Notes: generated by a model from the letters alone, not told the origin. Positions 1 through 8,419 are shown, counted from the stretch's first letter. The stretch is 12,282 bases of DNA from JAJCYE01 sp036260105 (GCA_036260105.1 DATAAN010000022.1:1-12282), one strand, 5' to 3'. Numbers and translations: made by a program.

Positions 1-1150
1 AGGTACGAATCTCCTGCAGCTGGCGAAAAGCGCTCATCAGCGTCTGCGGGTCCCAGAGGCGGATGTTGTTCAGGGTGTTCTGGTTCTCGGCCACGCTGGC
101 CGGGCTCAGCCCCCGCTCGACCGGGAACTCCAGAACGTTCATCCCGTCCAGCCCGAAGGCCTTCCGCGTGTTCTCGATGTTGCGCTGGATGAACTCGGCC
201 TCCCGCTGAAGCTCCGCGGGTTCGACACGGAACCGCTGCACGACGAACGGGAAAAGGCCGGCGGCCAGCACGGAGGTGAGCAGCCAGAGACCGACGCCGA
301 TAAGCGGCAGGGTCCAGCCTCGGAACCGGATGTTCACCAGGAACAGCACTGCGCTGATCACCGAGATGGCCACGAGGAGCTTGAGCGCCGGCAACTCGGC
401 ATTCAGGTCGGTGTACGAGGCTCCGACCACGGTCCCCCGAGTGGAGTAGACGAGCTCGTACTGGTCCAACAGGTATCCCCAAGCCCGGAGCAGCGCCGCC
501 GCACCCAGCAGCACCGAGAGATGCACCTTGACCTGGGGCGACACCCGGTCGGCGGCCGCCTGCGGGCGGATGGCGCCGGTCAGGTAGTACGAGGCCGTGA
601 CCAGCAGCGTGATGACGACCAGAGCCGAGAAGAGCCAGCCGTAGACCAGCTGGTACATCGGCAGCCGGAACATGAAGAAGCTGATGTCCTTGTTGAAGAT
701 GGGGTCGCGAGCGCCGAAAGGAACGGAGTTCATCGCCAGAACGAACCGGTCCCACAGCGGAGCCAGTCGCAGCGAGAAGAGCAGGGCAAGGAAAGCGCTC
801 ATTCCGATGGGGATCCAGCGGGAGAAGGGCAGAAACGCTTCCCGGAAGCGCTCGAAGGGGTCTTCCTCGTCCTTGGACACCGGTATGCGGAAGGCGGGAG
901 CGGCCCGTCCCACGACGAGGAGATTGGCCAGGCACAGGGCAAAGAAGAGAAGGCCGAACGCCCCGACCAGGATCGCCCGCGAGCTGAACACCTTCCAGAA
1001 GACCTCCTGGAAGCCGACCTCCCGAAACCAGAGGAGGTCGGTGTAGAGCCCCACCACCGCCGAGATCGAGATGATGGCGACGAAGAAAAGGACCAGGAAG
1101 CTCACGCGGATCCTCCGGGAGTTGGAGGAGGCAGGGATCCTGGTCACCAT
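1..1150 (-). CDS. UPF0182 family large membrane protein (N-terminal part, gene runs off the left edge)
   Basis: The first 383 residues are visible; members of this family (COG1615, for example Rv3193c) are roughly 900-1000 residues, so the 3' half or more is missing. About seven hydrophobic helices can be seen, near residues 16-36, 58-80, 111-131, 168-190, 207-225, 257-274 and 281-301, and then the start of a large soluble part from about residue 305. The short motif YTDLLWF (residues 36-42) and the segment around PVERGLSP (residues 343-350) are typical of the family. The start is ATG at 1150, with a GTG one codon later; an in-frame TAA lies only a few codons upstream, so the start cannot be further out. 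No good Shine-Dalgarno sequence is near; a GGGAGG sits too far upstream, about 35 bases away. The gene follows the DivIVA gene by 57 bases and is probably co-transcribed. The biochemical function of the family is not known to me. Confidence 0.93.
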   Translation of the reverse strand, partial: MVTRIPASSNSRRIRVSFLVLFFVAIISISAVVGLYTDLLWFREVGFQEVFWKVFSSRAILVGAFGLLFFALCLANLLVVGRAAPAFRIPVSKDEEDPFERFREAFLPFSRWIPIGMSAFLALLFSLRLAPLWDRFVLAMNSVPFGARDPIFNKDISFFMFRLPMYQLVYGWLFSALVVITLLVTASYYLTGAIRPQAAADRVSPQVKVHLSVLLGAAALLRAWGYLLDQYELVYSTRGTVVGASYTDLNAELPALKLLVAISVISAVLFLVNIRFRGWTLPLIGVGLWLLTSVLAAGLFPFVVQRFRVEPAELQREAEFIQRNIENTRKAFGLDGMNVLEFPVERGLSPASVAENQNTLNNIRLWDPQTLMSAFRQLQEIRT

Positions 1151-1154
1151 CGCT

Positions 1155-1172
1155 GGTCCAGCTTAATGGACC
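1155..1172. other. Short perfect inverted repeat in the DivIVA-UPF0182 gap
   Basis: GGTCCA and TGGACC form a perfect 6-bp inverted repeat around the 6-base loop GCTTAA, directly followed by the 8-base palindrome CCCCGGGG. It sits just upstream of the UPF0182 start on the minus strand. There is no run of T on either side, so it is not an intrinsic terminator. It could be a small RNA hairpin that occludes or spaces the ribosome site, an operator half-site pair, or chance. Confidence 0.35.
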
Positions 1173-1207
1173 CCGGGGAAACTACCTCCCGGCAGCCCAG
1201 GAGACGC

Positions 1208-3265
1208 TCACGCGCCTTTAAGTGTGCAGGTGCAGCCGCCGTGGGCGGGCGGCGCATGGTGGCCGCTGGGAAAGGCGGCTCTCGCCCCCACCGCTCCAGC
1301 CGACGCGTTGCGCCGGCAGACGTCGTTGGGGCAGTCCTGCTCGTCCTCGGCGAGCACCCACGCCTTCCTGGCATCGGAGCGAGAGCCCAGGGCGTCGAGG
1401 AAACCGTGGTGGTACGCAGAGAGCGCGATGCCCTCCCCGAGCAGCTGCGTGCGGACGCCCTTCCACACCCGAAAAACGTCGTTGGCACGCTCCGACAGTG
1501 CGGAGGCGGAGTCCTCCGCTTCAAGGCCGGCTCCCACTGCCCGTGAGACCTCATTCCTCAGCGGCGTGACGACCTGCCGGGAGACCAGCTTGGCCACCGC
1601 CTGGGTGGGGTCGGCAGCCGGCTTGGCGCCCGCAGCACGACGCCCTTCGTTGAACGCCTTGGCCAGGGCATCTCTCAGGCCGGCGACGAACCGCTGCACC
1701 TGCTCTTCGGGCGGCGCCAGGTTCTCATCCAGCGATCCCCTCCCCCGCTGCTTCCTCAGCCGGTCGAGCAGATCGTTGTGGTCTTCCTGAAGCAGGCGTT
1801 TCAGCCGGCGGGCAGTTTGGGAAGGGAGGTTCCCGAGCGCCTCGTTCCGTCTGGTGATCTCGTCCCCCGTCGGCCTCGAATCTGGCTCCATGGCGGCGGA
1901 AGCAGGGGCATGGCCGCTTTCCCGCTTGCGACGGATCTCCTCGAGCAGGGCGTCCAGTGAGGACGCCGCTGCAGCCGTGTCGGCCGCGGCTGCGGCGGCT
2001 TCCGGGGCGGCGGCCGCGACAGTCGTGGAACCTCTGTGGGCGCTCGCTTTCGCGGGCTCCTGCTGGCGGGATGTCGTCTCGGCCTCTGCAACTCGCTCTG
2101 CCTCGGCGCGGGCTGCTTGTTCGGCCTCTACTCGGGCAACCCTTTCCGCCTCTTCTCTGGCGGCCCTGTCAGCTTCTTCCCTGGCCACACGTTCCGCCTC
2201 TTCCCTGGCGGTCCTCTCGGCCTCCTCCCGGGCAACCCTCTCCGCCTCGAGGCGGTCCTTGCGCTCGGCTTCCGCCCGGGATGCTCGCTCGGCGGCGGCC
2301 CGTGCCCTCTGGGCGTCGGCGCGAGCCTCCCTCTCCGCCTCCTCCTGCTTGCGCTGGTCGGCCTCGCGGGCGGCTTTCAGCCTCTCGGCATCCGCCGCGG
2401 CGGCCGCCGCGCGCAGCTCCTGCTCCCGGCGGACCGCTTCCCGGCGCTCCTGCCGCGCCCGCCGCTCGGCTTCTCGAGCTTTTCGTTCCGCCTCGGCCTG
2501 GACCGCTCGCAGCTCGTCCTCTCGCTGTCTGGCCGGCTCCACGTGGGCCGTCTGCCGGGCGGCAAGCTCCGCCGCCGCCTCCGCCTCGCGCTGCCGCCGC
2601 AGCTGCGCCGCGTTCTCCGCCTCCTGGACGGGGTTGGGAGCCGCAGCCGCCGGTCGGTCGGCGACGCTTTGCTGCGCCTGAGCCATCCTGGCCCGTGCGG
2701 ACTTGGGGCCCGGCAACTCGACCGGTACGCGCAGGCGGTTGATCGTCTCCTCGAGCCGCCGCCCAATGTCCTCCAGCTGGGATGCCACCATGCTCCGGGA
2801 GTCGCTTATCTCGGCGAAGTCCTCCTCCGCCGCCCGGCGGGCGGCTTCCAGCTCCTCCATCGACCGCTGGACCTCCATGCGGGCGTCCGCCATCATCTCG
2901 GCAGACTCCTTGACCGCCCGCTCGTGCATCTGCTCGGCGGCCTCCTCCGCCGCGAGGAGAATCCGCTCGGTCTCCTGCCCCAGCAGCTTGAAGATGGCCG
3001 CTCGATCTTCCGGCAATCTCTCCTGCGGCCCGAGTGCCGGCCTGGATCTCTCGCTCGCCAGGTCCGCGTTGGCTTGCGCCAGCTCGCTCTTGACCCTTTC
3101 GAGCTCCGAAGTGGTGTGAGACAGATCCGAAGTCGCCTTTGTCAGCTGCTTGCGGAGCAGCCGGATCTCCTGGGCGACCTCCTCCCGGAAGGCCTCCACC
3201 TCGTCCCTGGCGTAGCCGCGCAGGGTGACGATGAATTGGCGGTTTTCGATCTCTTCCGGATCCAT
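1208..3265 (-). CDS. DivIVA-domain protein with long charged helix and a C-terminal MuF-like Cys/His domain
   Basis: 685 residues, ATG start. Residues 1-70 match the DivIVA N-terminal pattern: DPEEIENRQF, then RGYARDEVEAF, then coiled coil; family members bind membranes at negative curvature and scaffold division or polar growth. A second helical stretch covers about residues 92-175. Residues 215-396 are almost pure Glu/Ala/Arg and end in an octad repeat array. An Ala-rich low-complexity linker (about 415-435) follows. From about residue 520 the composition changes to a folded helical domain ending in a cluster of Cys645, Cys650, His669, His670, His675, Cys678 and Cys680 (CPNDVC, then FPSGHH, APPAH and CTCTL). 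That pattern resembles the C-terminal end of phage Mu gpF/SPP1 gp7-like minor head proteins, normally C-x2-C then PPxHxxCxC. No membrane segment is seen, so it should be cytoplasmic. DivIVA assignment is firm; the C-terminal assignment is by eye. It lies between the FecR-domain gene (94 bases) and the UPF0182 gene (57 bases). Confidence 0.9.
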   Translation of the reverse strand: MDPEEIENRQFIVTLRGYARDEVEAFREEVAQEIRLLRKQLTKATSDLSHTTSELERVKSELAQANADLASERSRPALGPQERLPEDRAAIFKLLGQETERILLAAEEAAEQMHERAVKESAEMMADARMEVQRSMEELEAARRAAEEDFAEISDSRSMVASQLEDIGRRLEETINRLRVPVELPGPKSARARMAQAQQSVADRPAAAAPNPVQEAENAAQLRRQREAEAAAELAARQTAHVEPARQREDELRAVQAEAERKAREAERRARQERREAVRREQELRAAAAAADAERLKAAREADQRKQEEAEREARADAQRARAAAERASRAEAERKDRLEAERVAREEAERTAREEAERVAREEADRAAREEAERVARVEAEQAARAEAERVAEAETTSRQQEPAKASAHRGSTTVAAAAPEAAAAAADTAAAASSLDALLEEIRRKRESGHAPASAAMEPDSRPTGDEITRRNEALGNLPSQTARRLKRLLQEDHNDLLDRLRKQRGRGSLDENLAPPEEQVQRFVAGLRDALAKAFNEGRRAAGAKPAADPTQAVAKLVSRQVVTPLRNEVSRAVGAGLEAEDSASALSERANDVFRVWKGVRTQLLGEGIALSAYHHGFLDALGSRSDARKAWVLAEDEQDCPNDVCRRNASAGAVGARAAFPSGHHAPPAHGGCTCTLKGA
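2078..2272 (-). repeat. In-frame 24-base (8-residue) tandem repeats in the DivIVA-protein helix
   Basis: Residues 332-396 of the DivIVA-domain protein are about eight copies of an eight-residue unit with consensus EAERVARE (EAERKDRL, EAERVARE, EAERTARE, EAERVARE, EADRAARE, EAERVARV, EAEQAARA, EAERVAEA). The copies are better conserved as protein than as DNA; codons differ between units. That suggests an old expansion kept for helix properties rather than a recent duplication. The alternating Glu and Arg spacing favours a long straight charged helix, either a single alpha-helix or a TolA-like coiled coil. Confidence 0.85.
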
Positions 3266-3359
3266 GCTGTCTTTCCCGGCGCCCTGGGGGATGTGCGGCG
3301 TTGAAGTCGAGGGAAAGACTAGCGGTTGGTCCGCGCGGTTGAAAGCATTCCCGCCTGCC

Positions 3360-4559
3360 CTAGACGATGGGGACGATCCCGTCCACCACGCCTAGCAAGT
3401 CGTCGACTATCCGCTCCAGCTCGTCGGGGAGCAGAGGACGGAGCGGATCTACGACCGGACCCACCAGACCAGGCGTGGCGGTCGGGTTGGGCGCCGGACC
3501 CCGCCCCGGAGCGGCCGGTGCCGGAGCGGGAGCCGCCGGAGAGGCGGGCCGGGGGCGGGTCGCCGGGGAAGCGGCCGGCCGCTGCGCCGTCGGGGTCGGG
3601 GACGGGACAAGCTGCCCGGGCTCGGCCGTGCCGGCCGGGAAGAGAACGGCGTTGATCTCGTTTTGCAGGGAGGCGACCAGCGGGTCTGCCTCTACCCCGA
3701 AGTTCTGGGCGACCAGCCCCCACGACGCTCCGAGAACCTTGAGCGCCATCGACTGCTCGAAGCTGCGCACCAGATCGCCGGCGTTCCACTCACGGGCGAA
3801 GGCCAACCCCATGAGGAGATCGGATCGCGGCACGCTGGCAAGCGAGGCAACCGCCTGGAGCGGGATGCCGGCGGACTGCAGGCGCTCGGGAACTGCGGTC
3901 GGCGGGGCAGCCGCCAGTTGTGGCTCCAGGCCGCGCAGCAGGTTGCCCAGCTTGCCGTCGACTTCGATCGCCTGCTGGAGGTGGGCAGCGTCCAGCACGT
4001 CTTCGCGGGTGAACTGCAGCGGCCGGGCCTGGTCCAGAACTCCCTCCTCCGTGACCGCGACCTGCCACAGCTGCGGCACCGGTACCTCCTGAGATCCGGC
4101 AGTCACCCTAAGGTCCTGAACCTCGTAAGCGGCGACCCGGCCCGCCTCGCCGGAGTCGACCCTCACGCTGCCGCCGGCGAAGGCGAGCCGAACCGGCTCG
4201 AGGTTCACCTGCACCCGTTCGTCGGAGCTCACGAGGATCACGCCGTCTGCCAGCCGAATCTGCTGCGGGCGTTGCAGCGTGGCGCTTCCCCGAACCAGCC
4301 GGTAGGTGGCGTTGCCGCCGAGGTTGAACTGTACGTCGCCGCCCTCTGCCACCCTCAGCGTGTCGCCCCTCGACAGCCGTCCATCGGCCACCGCATCCGA
4401 GGTGGCCCCGTTGGAGGTCAGCTCGACCGCTCCCGACACCCGGGTGATGGTGCCGATGGCGTCTTCCCCGCCGGCGTCACCGCGGTTGCACGATGCTCCA
4501 ACCAGGGCGAGGGCAAAAGCGGCGACTGCGAGGGTCCAGCGAGGCTTACTTGCGCGCAA
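3360..4559 (-). CDS. FecR-domain secreted protein, probable lipoprotein
   Basis: 399 residues. An N-terminal signal (basic RASKPRW, then a hydrophobic run to about residue 22) ends in GASC with Cys24. The lipobox is imperfect because Gly stands at -3 where Leu is usual, so lipidation is likely but not certain. Residues about 34-135 look like a FecR domain: the opening GTITRVSGAVEL, then RLSRGDTLRVAEGG and the later beta-strand repeats are typical. After a helical region (about 180-310), residues 318-365 are a Pro/Ala/Thr-rich linker, and the protein ends in an amphipathic helix (about 370-399). The start is TTG at 4559; it overlaps the end of the histidine kinase gene by 14 bases, and AAGGTGAG lies a little upstream, so translation is probably coupled. 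There is no ECF sigma factor or TonB receptor nearby, so classical ferric citrate signalling is unlikely. A role as an extracytoplasmic partner of the kinase is inference. Confidence 0.85.
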   Translation of the reverse strand: MRASKPRWTLAVAAFALALVGASCNRGDAGGEDAIGTITRVSGAVELTSNGATSDAVADGRLSRGDTLRVAEGGDVQFNLGGNATYRLVRGSATLQRPQQIRLADGVILVSSDERVQVNLEPVRLAFAGGSVRVDSGEAGRVAAYEVQDLRVTAGSQEVPVPQLWQVAVTEEGVLDQARPLQFTREDVLDAAHLQQAIEVDGKLGNLLRGLEPQLAAAPPTAVPERLQSAGIPLQAVASLASVPRSDLLMGLAFAREWNAGDLVRSFEQSMALKVLGASWGLVAQNFGVEADPLVASLQNEINAVLFPAGTAEPGQLVPSPTPTAQRPAASPATRPRPASPAAPAPAPAAPGRGPAPNPTATPGLVGPVVDPLRPLLPDELERIVDDLLGVVDGIVPIV

Positions 4560-7293
4560 AAACTTCTCTCACCTTCGGAGGCACCCTGCCGGCAGGGAAC
4601 ACGAGAGTGAAGCGGGACCCCTTGTCCGGCTCGCTCTCGACCTCCAGCCTGCCGCCGTGTCCCTCGGCGATGCGCCGCACGTAGGCCAGCCCAAGCCCCA
4701 GGCCTCCGTACGCCCTCGTCTCCGAGCCGTCCGCCTGGACGAAGTTCTGACCGATCTTCGACAGCTGCTCCCGCGGAATGCCGATGCCCTCGTCGCTCAC
4801 TGAGATCTTCACGTAGCCGCCGCCCCTGCCGTTCCTGCTGTGCTCGGCCGACAGCGTGACCTTCCCTCCGTTGGGGCTGAACTTGACCGCGTTGTCCAGC
4901 AGCTCGCCAATGGCGAGCGGCACCAGCCTGCGGTCGACCTCGACAGTCGGGATCTGGTCGAAGCCGGTGCGCTCGAACCGATGGTTCGGGGCGTTCTGCG
5001 AGAATTTGTGGACGAGCTCGGCGGTCACCTCGTCGAAGTCCACCGCCACCTTGTTGGGGGCCAGCCGCCCGGCCTCCATGGCGGAGAAGTCGACCAGCAT
5101 CTCGACGATCCGCTCCAGCCTTTCCGCCGATGCCAGGATCCCTTCCAGGAAGGTGATCTGCTGCTCCCTTGGCACCTCACGGCGCCGCATCAGATCGGAG
5201 TAGCCCTTGATCGGAGTGATCGGCGTACGCAGCTCGTGCGAGATGTTGGCGAGAAACTCCGTCTTCATCTTCTCGATCTCGACCTCGCGGGTGAGGTCAC
5301 GGAGAACCGCCACGGCGCCCAGTACCTCACCGCCGTCGTCCTCGATGGGCGCCGACGTGACGACGACCGGCCGGGAGACGTTGCTCGACAGGTTGGCGAC
5401 AGTTCCGCTGACCGCTCCCTTCTGCAGGTCGTAGATCGCCGGGGAGAGCGGCTTTCCGGCCGGATCCCGCAGCTGCACCACCTTCTTGACGCTCCGGCCG
5501 ATGGCCTGCGACTGGGACACCTCCAGAATCCTCTCCGCCTCCCGGTTGAAGGCAACGATCACGCCGTGGTTGTTAACCGCGACGACGCCGTCGGTCATGG
5601 ACTGGAGAATCGTCTCCAACCGGCGGCGCAGCTCCAGCTGCTCCTCCGCGGTGTCCCGCAGATCGCGGGTCAACTGGGCCAGCGAGACCGTCATCTGGTC
5701 GAAGGTCTCACCGAGCACACCGACCTCGTCGAAGGTCTTCGGCGAAACCCGGGCGGTCAGGTCCCCCTCCCGGACCCGGTCGGCCGCCTCGGTGAGATCA
5801 CGGATCGGCTGGGTGATCCGGCTGCCGAAAAGCAGGGAGAGCCCCACTCCCATTGCGGACGCCCAGAGGGCGATGAAGAACAGGGGCGCCGCCAGGTTCT
5901 GCTGCTCCAGGCCGACGACCCCGTACGCGGTGCTGAAGACCAGAGCGCCTATCACCTCTTCCCCCCGCACCAGAGGCACGTAGGAGTTGAAGCGTTCCTC
6001 CCCACGCACCTCGGAAAGGATGGAGATGCGCCGGCCACTCTCGAAAAGCGTGTTCAGGTTGGATTGCGCAGTCGGGATGACGCCCTCGGTGTCGCGGCTG
6101 GTGCCGGAAAGCACCTGATCTTGGGTGATGAGGAAGGCCTCACCCTCGGAACGCTGCTCCTGCATGTACTCCAGATCGATCAGCCTTCCGGCGGCGACCA
6201 CGCCTATCTTCTGCGTGTTCTCCAGGTTGAACACCGGCGCCACCCCGATGGCCGCCATCTTGCCGGGACCAAGCGTGTCCACCGACCGGCCGGCGTCCCC
6301 CCGCCCGAGCGCGCTCTGAACGACCTCGGTGCCCACCAGGTTCAGGGCGTCGGCCACCGCCAGCGTGTCCCGCCCGCCGGGACCGACCGCCGACACCGCC
6401 AGCAGCGCCCCCTGCGGGTCGAGTGCGGCCATGAAGTCGGCGTCGTCGAAGACCTGTCCCGGCCCCTGCAGCCGCTCGAGCACCTGCCTGAGCGCCGCCG
6501 GGCGCGTGGCGAAGACCTGCCGGACACTCTCGCTCCGGGCCACCTGCTCGGCCTGGCTCTGGGACTCCTCCAGCACTCCTTCGAGGATCCGCTGCTGGAC
6601 CTCACCCTCCCGCTGGGCGCGGTTGAGCAGCTCCTGGGTGAAGTTGTTCGTGAAGACCTGCGTCATGGAGCCCGAGATGGCCACGACCACCACGAGCATG
6701 AGACCGGTGAAGACCGCGACGACCCGCGCCTGGATGGAGGTGCGGACCACCTGCCCCAGCCAGGCGAGCACGGCGAGGCCGCCCGCGAGGCGCAGTCCGT
6801 GTACCAGGAACCAGAGACCGCCGGGAGATTCGGTGCTCAAGCTGCCGATGGTCACGAACAGCGCCTCCGACGCAGCGAAAAGGGCAAGCGCGAGGATCAG
6901 CCGGCGGACCGCTGGTACGACCGGCGGCTTGACCTGCATCGTGTTGGGCTCTGCGCCCGGAAGGCCCGAGGGCGGTGTTGCCGGTTCGGTTGGCGAGGCC
7001 GCCGAGGCGCGAGGTTTTCCCAGAGCGAGCGGCTGCAGTCCGGCCACGAGCAGGCCGTAGGCCACTACCCGGAAGATCAGCACCACAGGACTCTGCTCGG
7101 AGGATGCGATGAGGGATCCGTGGAGCAGCTCCCCTAGCGCCAGGAGCAGCCACCCGAGGCCGAACGAAAAACGGCGCGCCGAGCCATCCGGCACGTACTG
7201 CGGCCGGTAGATCGTTACCCAAGTGCCCCCAAACGCCGCAACCGTTACCAGGAAGGTCGCCGCGAAATGGAACGGTGCCGGCAGAAGATCCAT
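4546..7293 (-). CDS. Membrane sensor histidine kinase (six-helix N-terminus, extracytoplasmic sensor, HAMP, PAS, HisKA, HATPase)
   Basis: 915 residues with a complete kinase core. Six hydrophobic helices occur in about residues 7-209, then a roughly 260-residue extracytoplasmic sensor region (210-468), which may be a Cache-like double domain, then TM7 (about 470-490). HAMP is at 491-545, PAS at about 555-670, and the H-box is NISHELRTP with His686 as the phosphorylated residue. The ATPase has N-box ELLDNA (Asn801), G1 DEGIG (834-838), F-box near 851 and G2 GLGLGL. Every key residue is present, so it should autophosphorylate. No response regulator is in the window, which makes it an orphan here. 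ATG is the first in-frame start after a TAG; no clear Shine-Dalgarno sequence is seen. The 62 bases before it are more AT-rich than their surroundings, so an internal promoter is possible. The overlapping FecR-domain gene downstream suggests the two work together. Confidence 0.95.
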   Translation of the reverse strand: MDLLPAPFHFAATFLVTVAAFGGTWVTIYRPQYVPDGSARRFSFGLGWLLLALGELLHGSLIASSEQSPVVLIFRVVAYGLLVAGLQPLALGKPRASAASPTEPATPPSGLPGAEPNTMQVKPPVVPAVRRLILALALFAASEALFVTIGSLSTESPGGLWFLVHGLRLAGGLAVLAWLGQVVRTSIQARVVAVFTGLMLVVVVAISGSMTQVFTNNFTQELLNRAQREGEVQQRILEGVLEESQSQAEQVARSESVRQVFATRPAALRQVLERLQGPGQVFDDADFMAALDPQGALLAVSAVGPGGRDTLAVADALNLVGTEVVQSALGRGDAGRSVDTLGPGKMAAIGVAPVFNLENTQKIGVVAAGRLIDLEYMQEQRSEGEAFLITQDQVLSGTSRDTEGVIPTAQSNLNTLFESGRRISILSEVRGEERFNSYVPLVRGEEVIGALVFSTAYGVVGLEQQNLAAPLFFIALWASAMGVGLSLLFGSRITQPIRDLTEAADRVREGDLTARVSPKTFDEVGVLGETFDQMTVSLAQLTRDLRDTAEEQLELRRRLETILQSMTDGVVAVNNHGVIVAFNREAERILEVSQSQAIGRSVKKVVQLRDPAGKPLSPAIYDLQKGAVSGTVANLSSNVSRPVVVTSAPIEDDGGEVLGAVAVLRDLTREVEIEKMKTEFLANISHELRTPITPIKGYSDLMRRREVPREQQITFLEGILASAERLERIVEMLVDFSAMEAGRLAPNKVAVDFDEVTAELVHKFSQNAPNHRFERTGFDQIPTVEVDRRLVPLAIGELLDNAVKFSPNGGKVTLSAEHSRNGRGGGYVKISVSDEGIGIPREQLSKIGQNFVQADGSETRAYGGLGLGLAYVRRIAEGHGGRLEVESEPDKGSRFTLVFPAGRVPPKVREVFARK

Positions 7294-7355
7294 CGCGTCA
7301 ATCTACGCTCTGTCTGGATAAGCGCACATATCTCTCGGCACGAATCGAATTTCCT

Positions 7356-8411
7356 TTAACTCTTATTTTGCGCCACTTTGTTGGGCGTCAACTTCTTCAG
7401 CTCGGCGATCGCCTCGTGCAGCGTGGAGACGCCGATTACCTCCATCTCCGGCCCTGCCGCCTCCCGGGCTTCCTCGACCTCCGCCTTCGGCACGACGAAG
7501 ACAGCGGCGCCGATCCTGTCCGCGGCCTTCACCTTCAGCCCGATGGAGCCCACGGCGCCGACTACGCCGTTCTGTTCGCCGGTGTTCTCTATGGTTCCCG
7601 TGCCGGCGATCTTCCGGCCCCCCGTGAGGTCGTCCTCCACCAGGCGGTCGTATATGGAAAGGGCGTACATGAGGCCTGCGGACGGTCCGCCGATGTCCGT
7701 GCTGGAGATCGACACCTCCACCGGCGGCTTGTTGTACTGGACCAGCTCCGCGCCGAGCCGGGAGAACTCCCTGGACGGCGGCTCGACCGCGGCCACGGAG
7801 AAGGAACGTCTGCGGCCTTCGCGAAGCACCTCGAGCCGGACCGGGTCCCCGGGTGCCTTGTTGTCCACCACCGAGGTGAGGTCCTTCAACACGACGACCG
7901 GCCTGCCGTCGACCGCGGTTATCACGTCGCCCGCTCGAAGCTTCTTGGCCGCCGGCGAGGTCTGTACGACATCCGCCACGAACGCGCCCTCGGGTTGGTA
8001 CGCCATGCCGAGCTCGCTCAGCGCGGCGACCGCGGCCTCCAGCTCGCTCTGCGTCATCTGGGCGGCCTGAACCGACTGCGTGTGCTCCTCCGAGGCGTCC
8101 GAGGGGTAGATCGCCTCCCTCGGATACAGGATCTGGTCCGGCTTCATCATTGCCTCAACGACCTCCTTGGCGGTTGCCCCCTTCGGGTCGTCCACCAGGG
8201 CCGTGGTCAGGTGGATCGACCCCTCCGAGTCGAAGGTCGGCGCCTCTATCCGGGTCCGCTGCGCGACGTCGGGAGCGGGGCCCGGCTCGAGCACCAGAAT
8301 CGGCAGCCGCACAGACGTGCCCAGAACGCCGATGACACCGAGCAGGGAGAAAAGTCCGGTCCACCAGGTGGCGCGACGCCACGCCGTCGCCTGCTTCCCG
8401 TCCGTTGACAC
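7356..8411 (-). CDS. YlbL-like PDZ and Lon-type S16 protease, membrane anchored
   Basis: 351 residues from a GTG start. One N-terminal membrane helix (about 15-35) puts the rest outside the cytoplasm. A PDZ domain covers about residues 135-205 (GAFVADVVQTSPAAK, then LRAGDVITAVDGRPV). The Lon-type S16 protease domain fills the C-terminal third, with catalytic Ser244 in GGPSAG and Lys293 in GLKVKAA, aligned by eye with Ser679/Lys722 of E. coli Lon. There is no ATPase module, as expected for the YlbL family (COG3480, Rv3194c-like). The reading frame stays open much further upstream but that part overlaps the neighbouring protease gene and reads as out-of-frame sequence; GTG at 8411, 8 bases after the previous stop, is the natural start, although its Shine-Dalgarno sequence is poor. 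YlbL of Bacillus has been linked to cleavage of a division inhibitor; whether this holds here is unknown. Confidence 0.93.
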   Translation of the reverse strand: MSTDGKQATAWRRATWWTGLFSLLGVIGVLGTSVRLPILVLEPGPAPDVAQRTRIEAPTFDSEGSIHLTTALVDDPKGATAKEVVEAMMKPDQILYPREAIYPSDASEEHTQSVQAAQMTQSELEAAVAALSELGMAYQPEGAFVADVVQTSPAAKKLRAGDVITAVDGRPVVVLKDLTSVVDNKAPGDPVRLEVLREGRRRSFSVAAVEPPSREFSRLGAELVQYNKPPVEVSISSTDIGGPSAGLMYALSIYDRLVEDDLTGGRKIAGTGTIENTGEQNGVVGAVGSIGLKVKAADRIGAAVFVVPKAEVEEAREAAGPEMEVIGVSTLHEAIAELKKLTPNKVAQNKS

Positions 8412-8419
8412 CTCTGCGC

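Noticed and set aside
1208..1700. Prophage remnant explaining the MuF-like sequence
   Set aside because: No integrase, portal, capsid or tail genes are present and the domain is in frame within a DivIVA protein amid envelope genes.
2036..3304. A 422-codon plus-strand frame opposite the DivIVA gene, with others of 275 and 261 codons
   Set aside because: They mirror the repetitive Glu/Ala/Arg codons of the DivIVA protein and give Leu/Gly/Arg, Ser/Ala or Pro/Arg low complexity; no ribosome site or homology is evident.
3316..3344. Possible promoter before the DivIVA gene (TTTCAA, 17 bases, TAGTCT on the minus strand)
   Set aside because: Each hexamer matches only three of six positions, and no terminator precedes it; such matches are expected by chance.
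4840..7137. A 765-codon open frame on the plus strand opposite the histidine kinase
   Set aside because: The minus strand encodes a kinase with every motif intact; the plus frame is Arg/His/Gln-rich with no domain and is the usual open antisense frame of GC-rich codons.
7275..8408. A 377-codon plus-strand frame opposite the YlbL-type protease
   Set aside because: The opposite strand has clear PDZ and S16 motifs; this frame has none.
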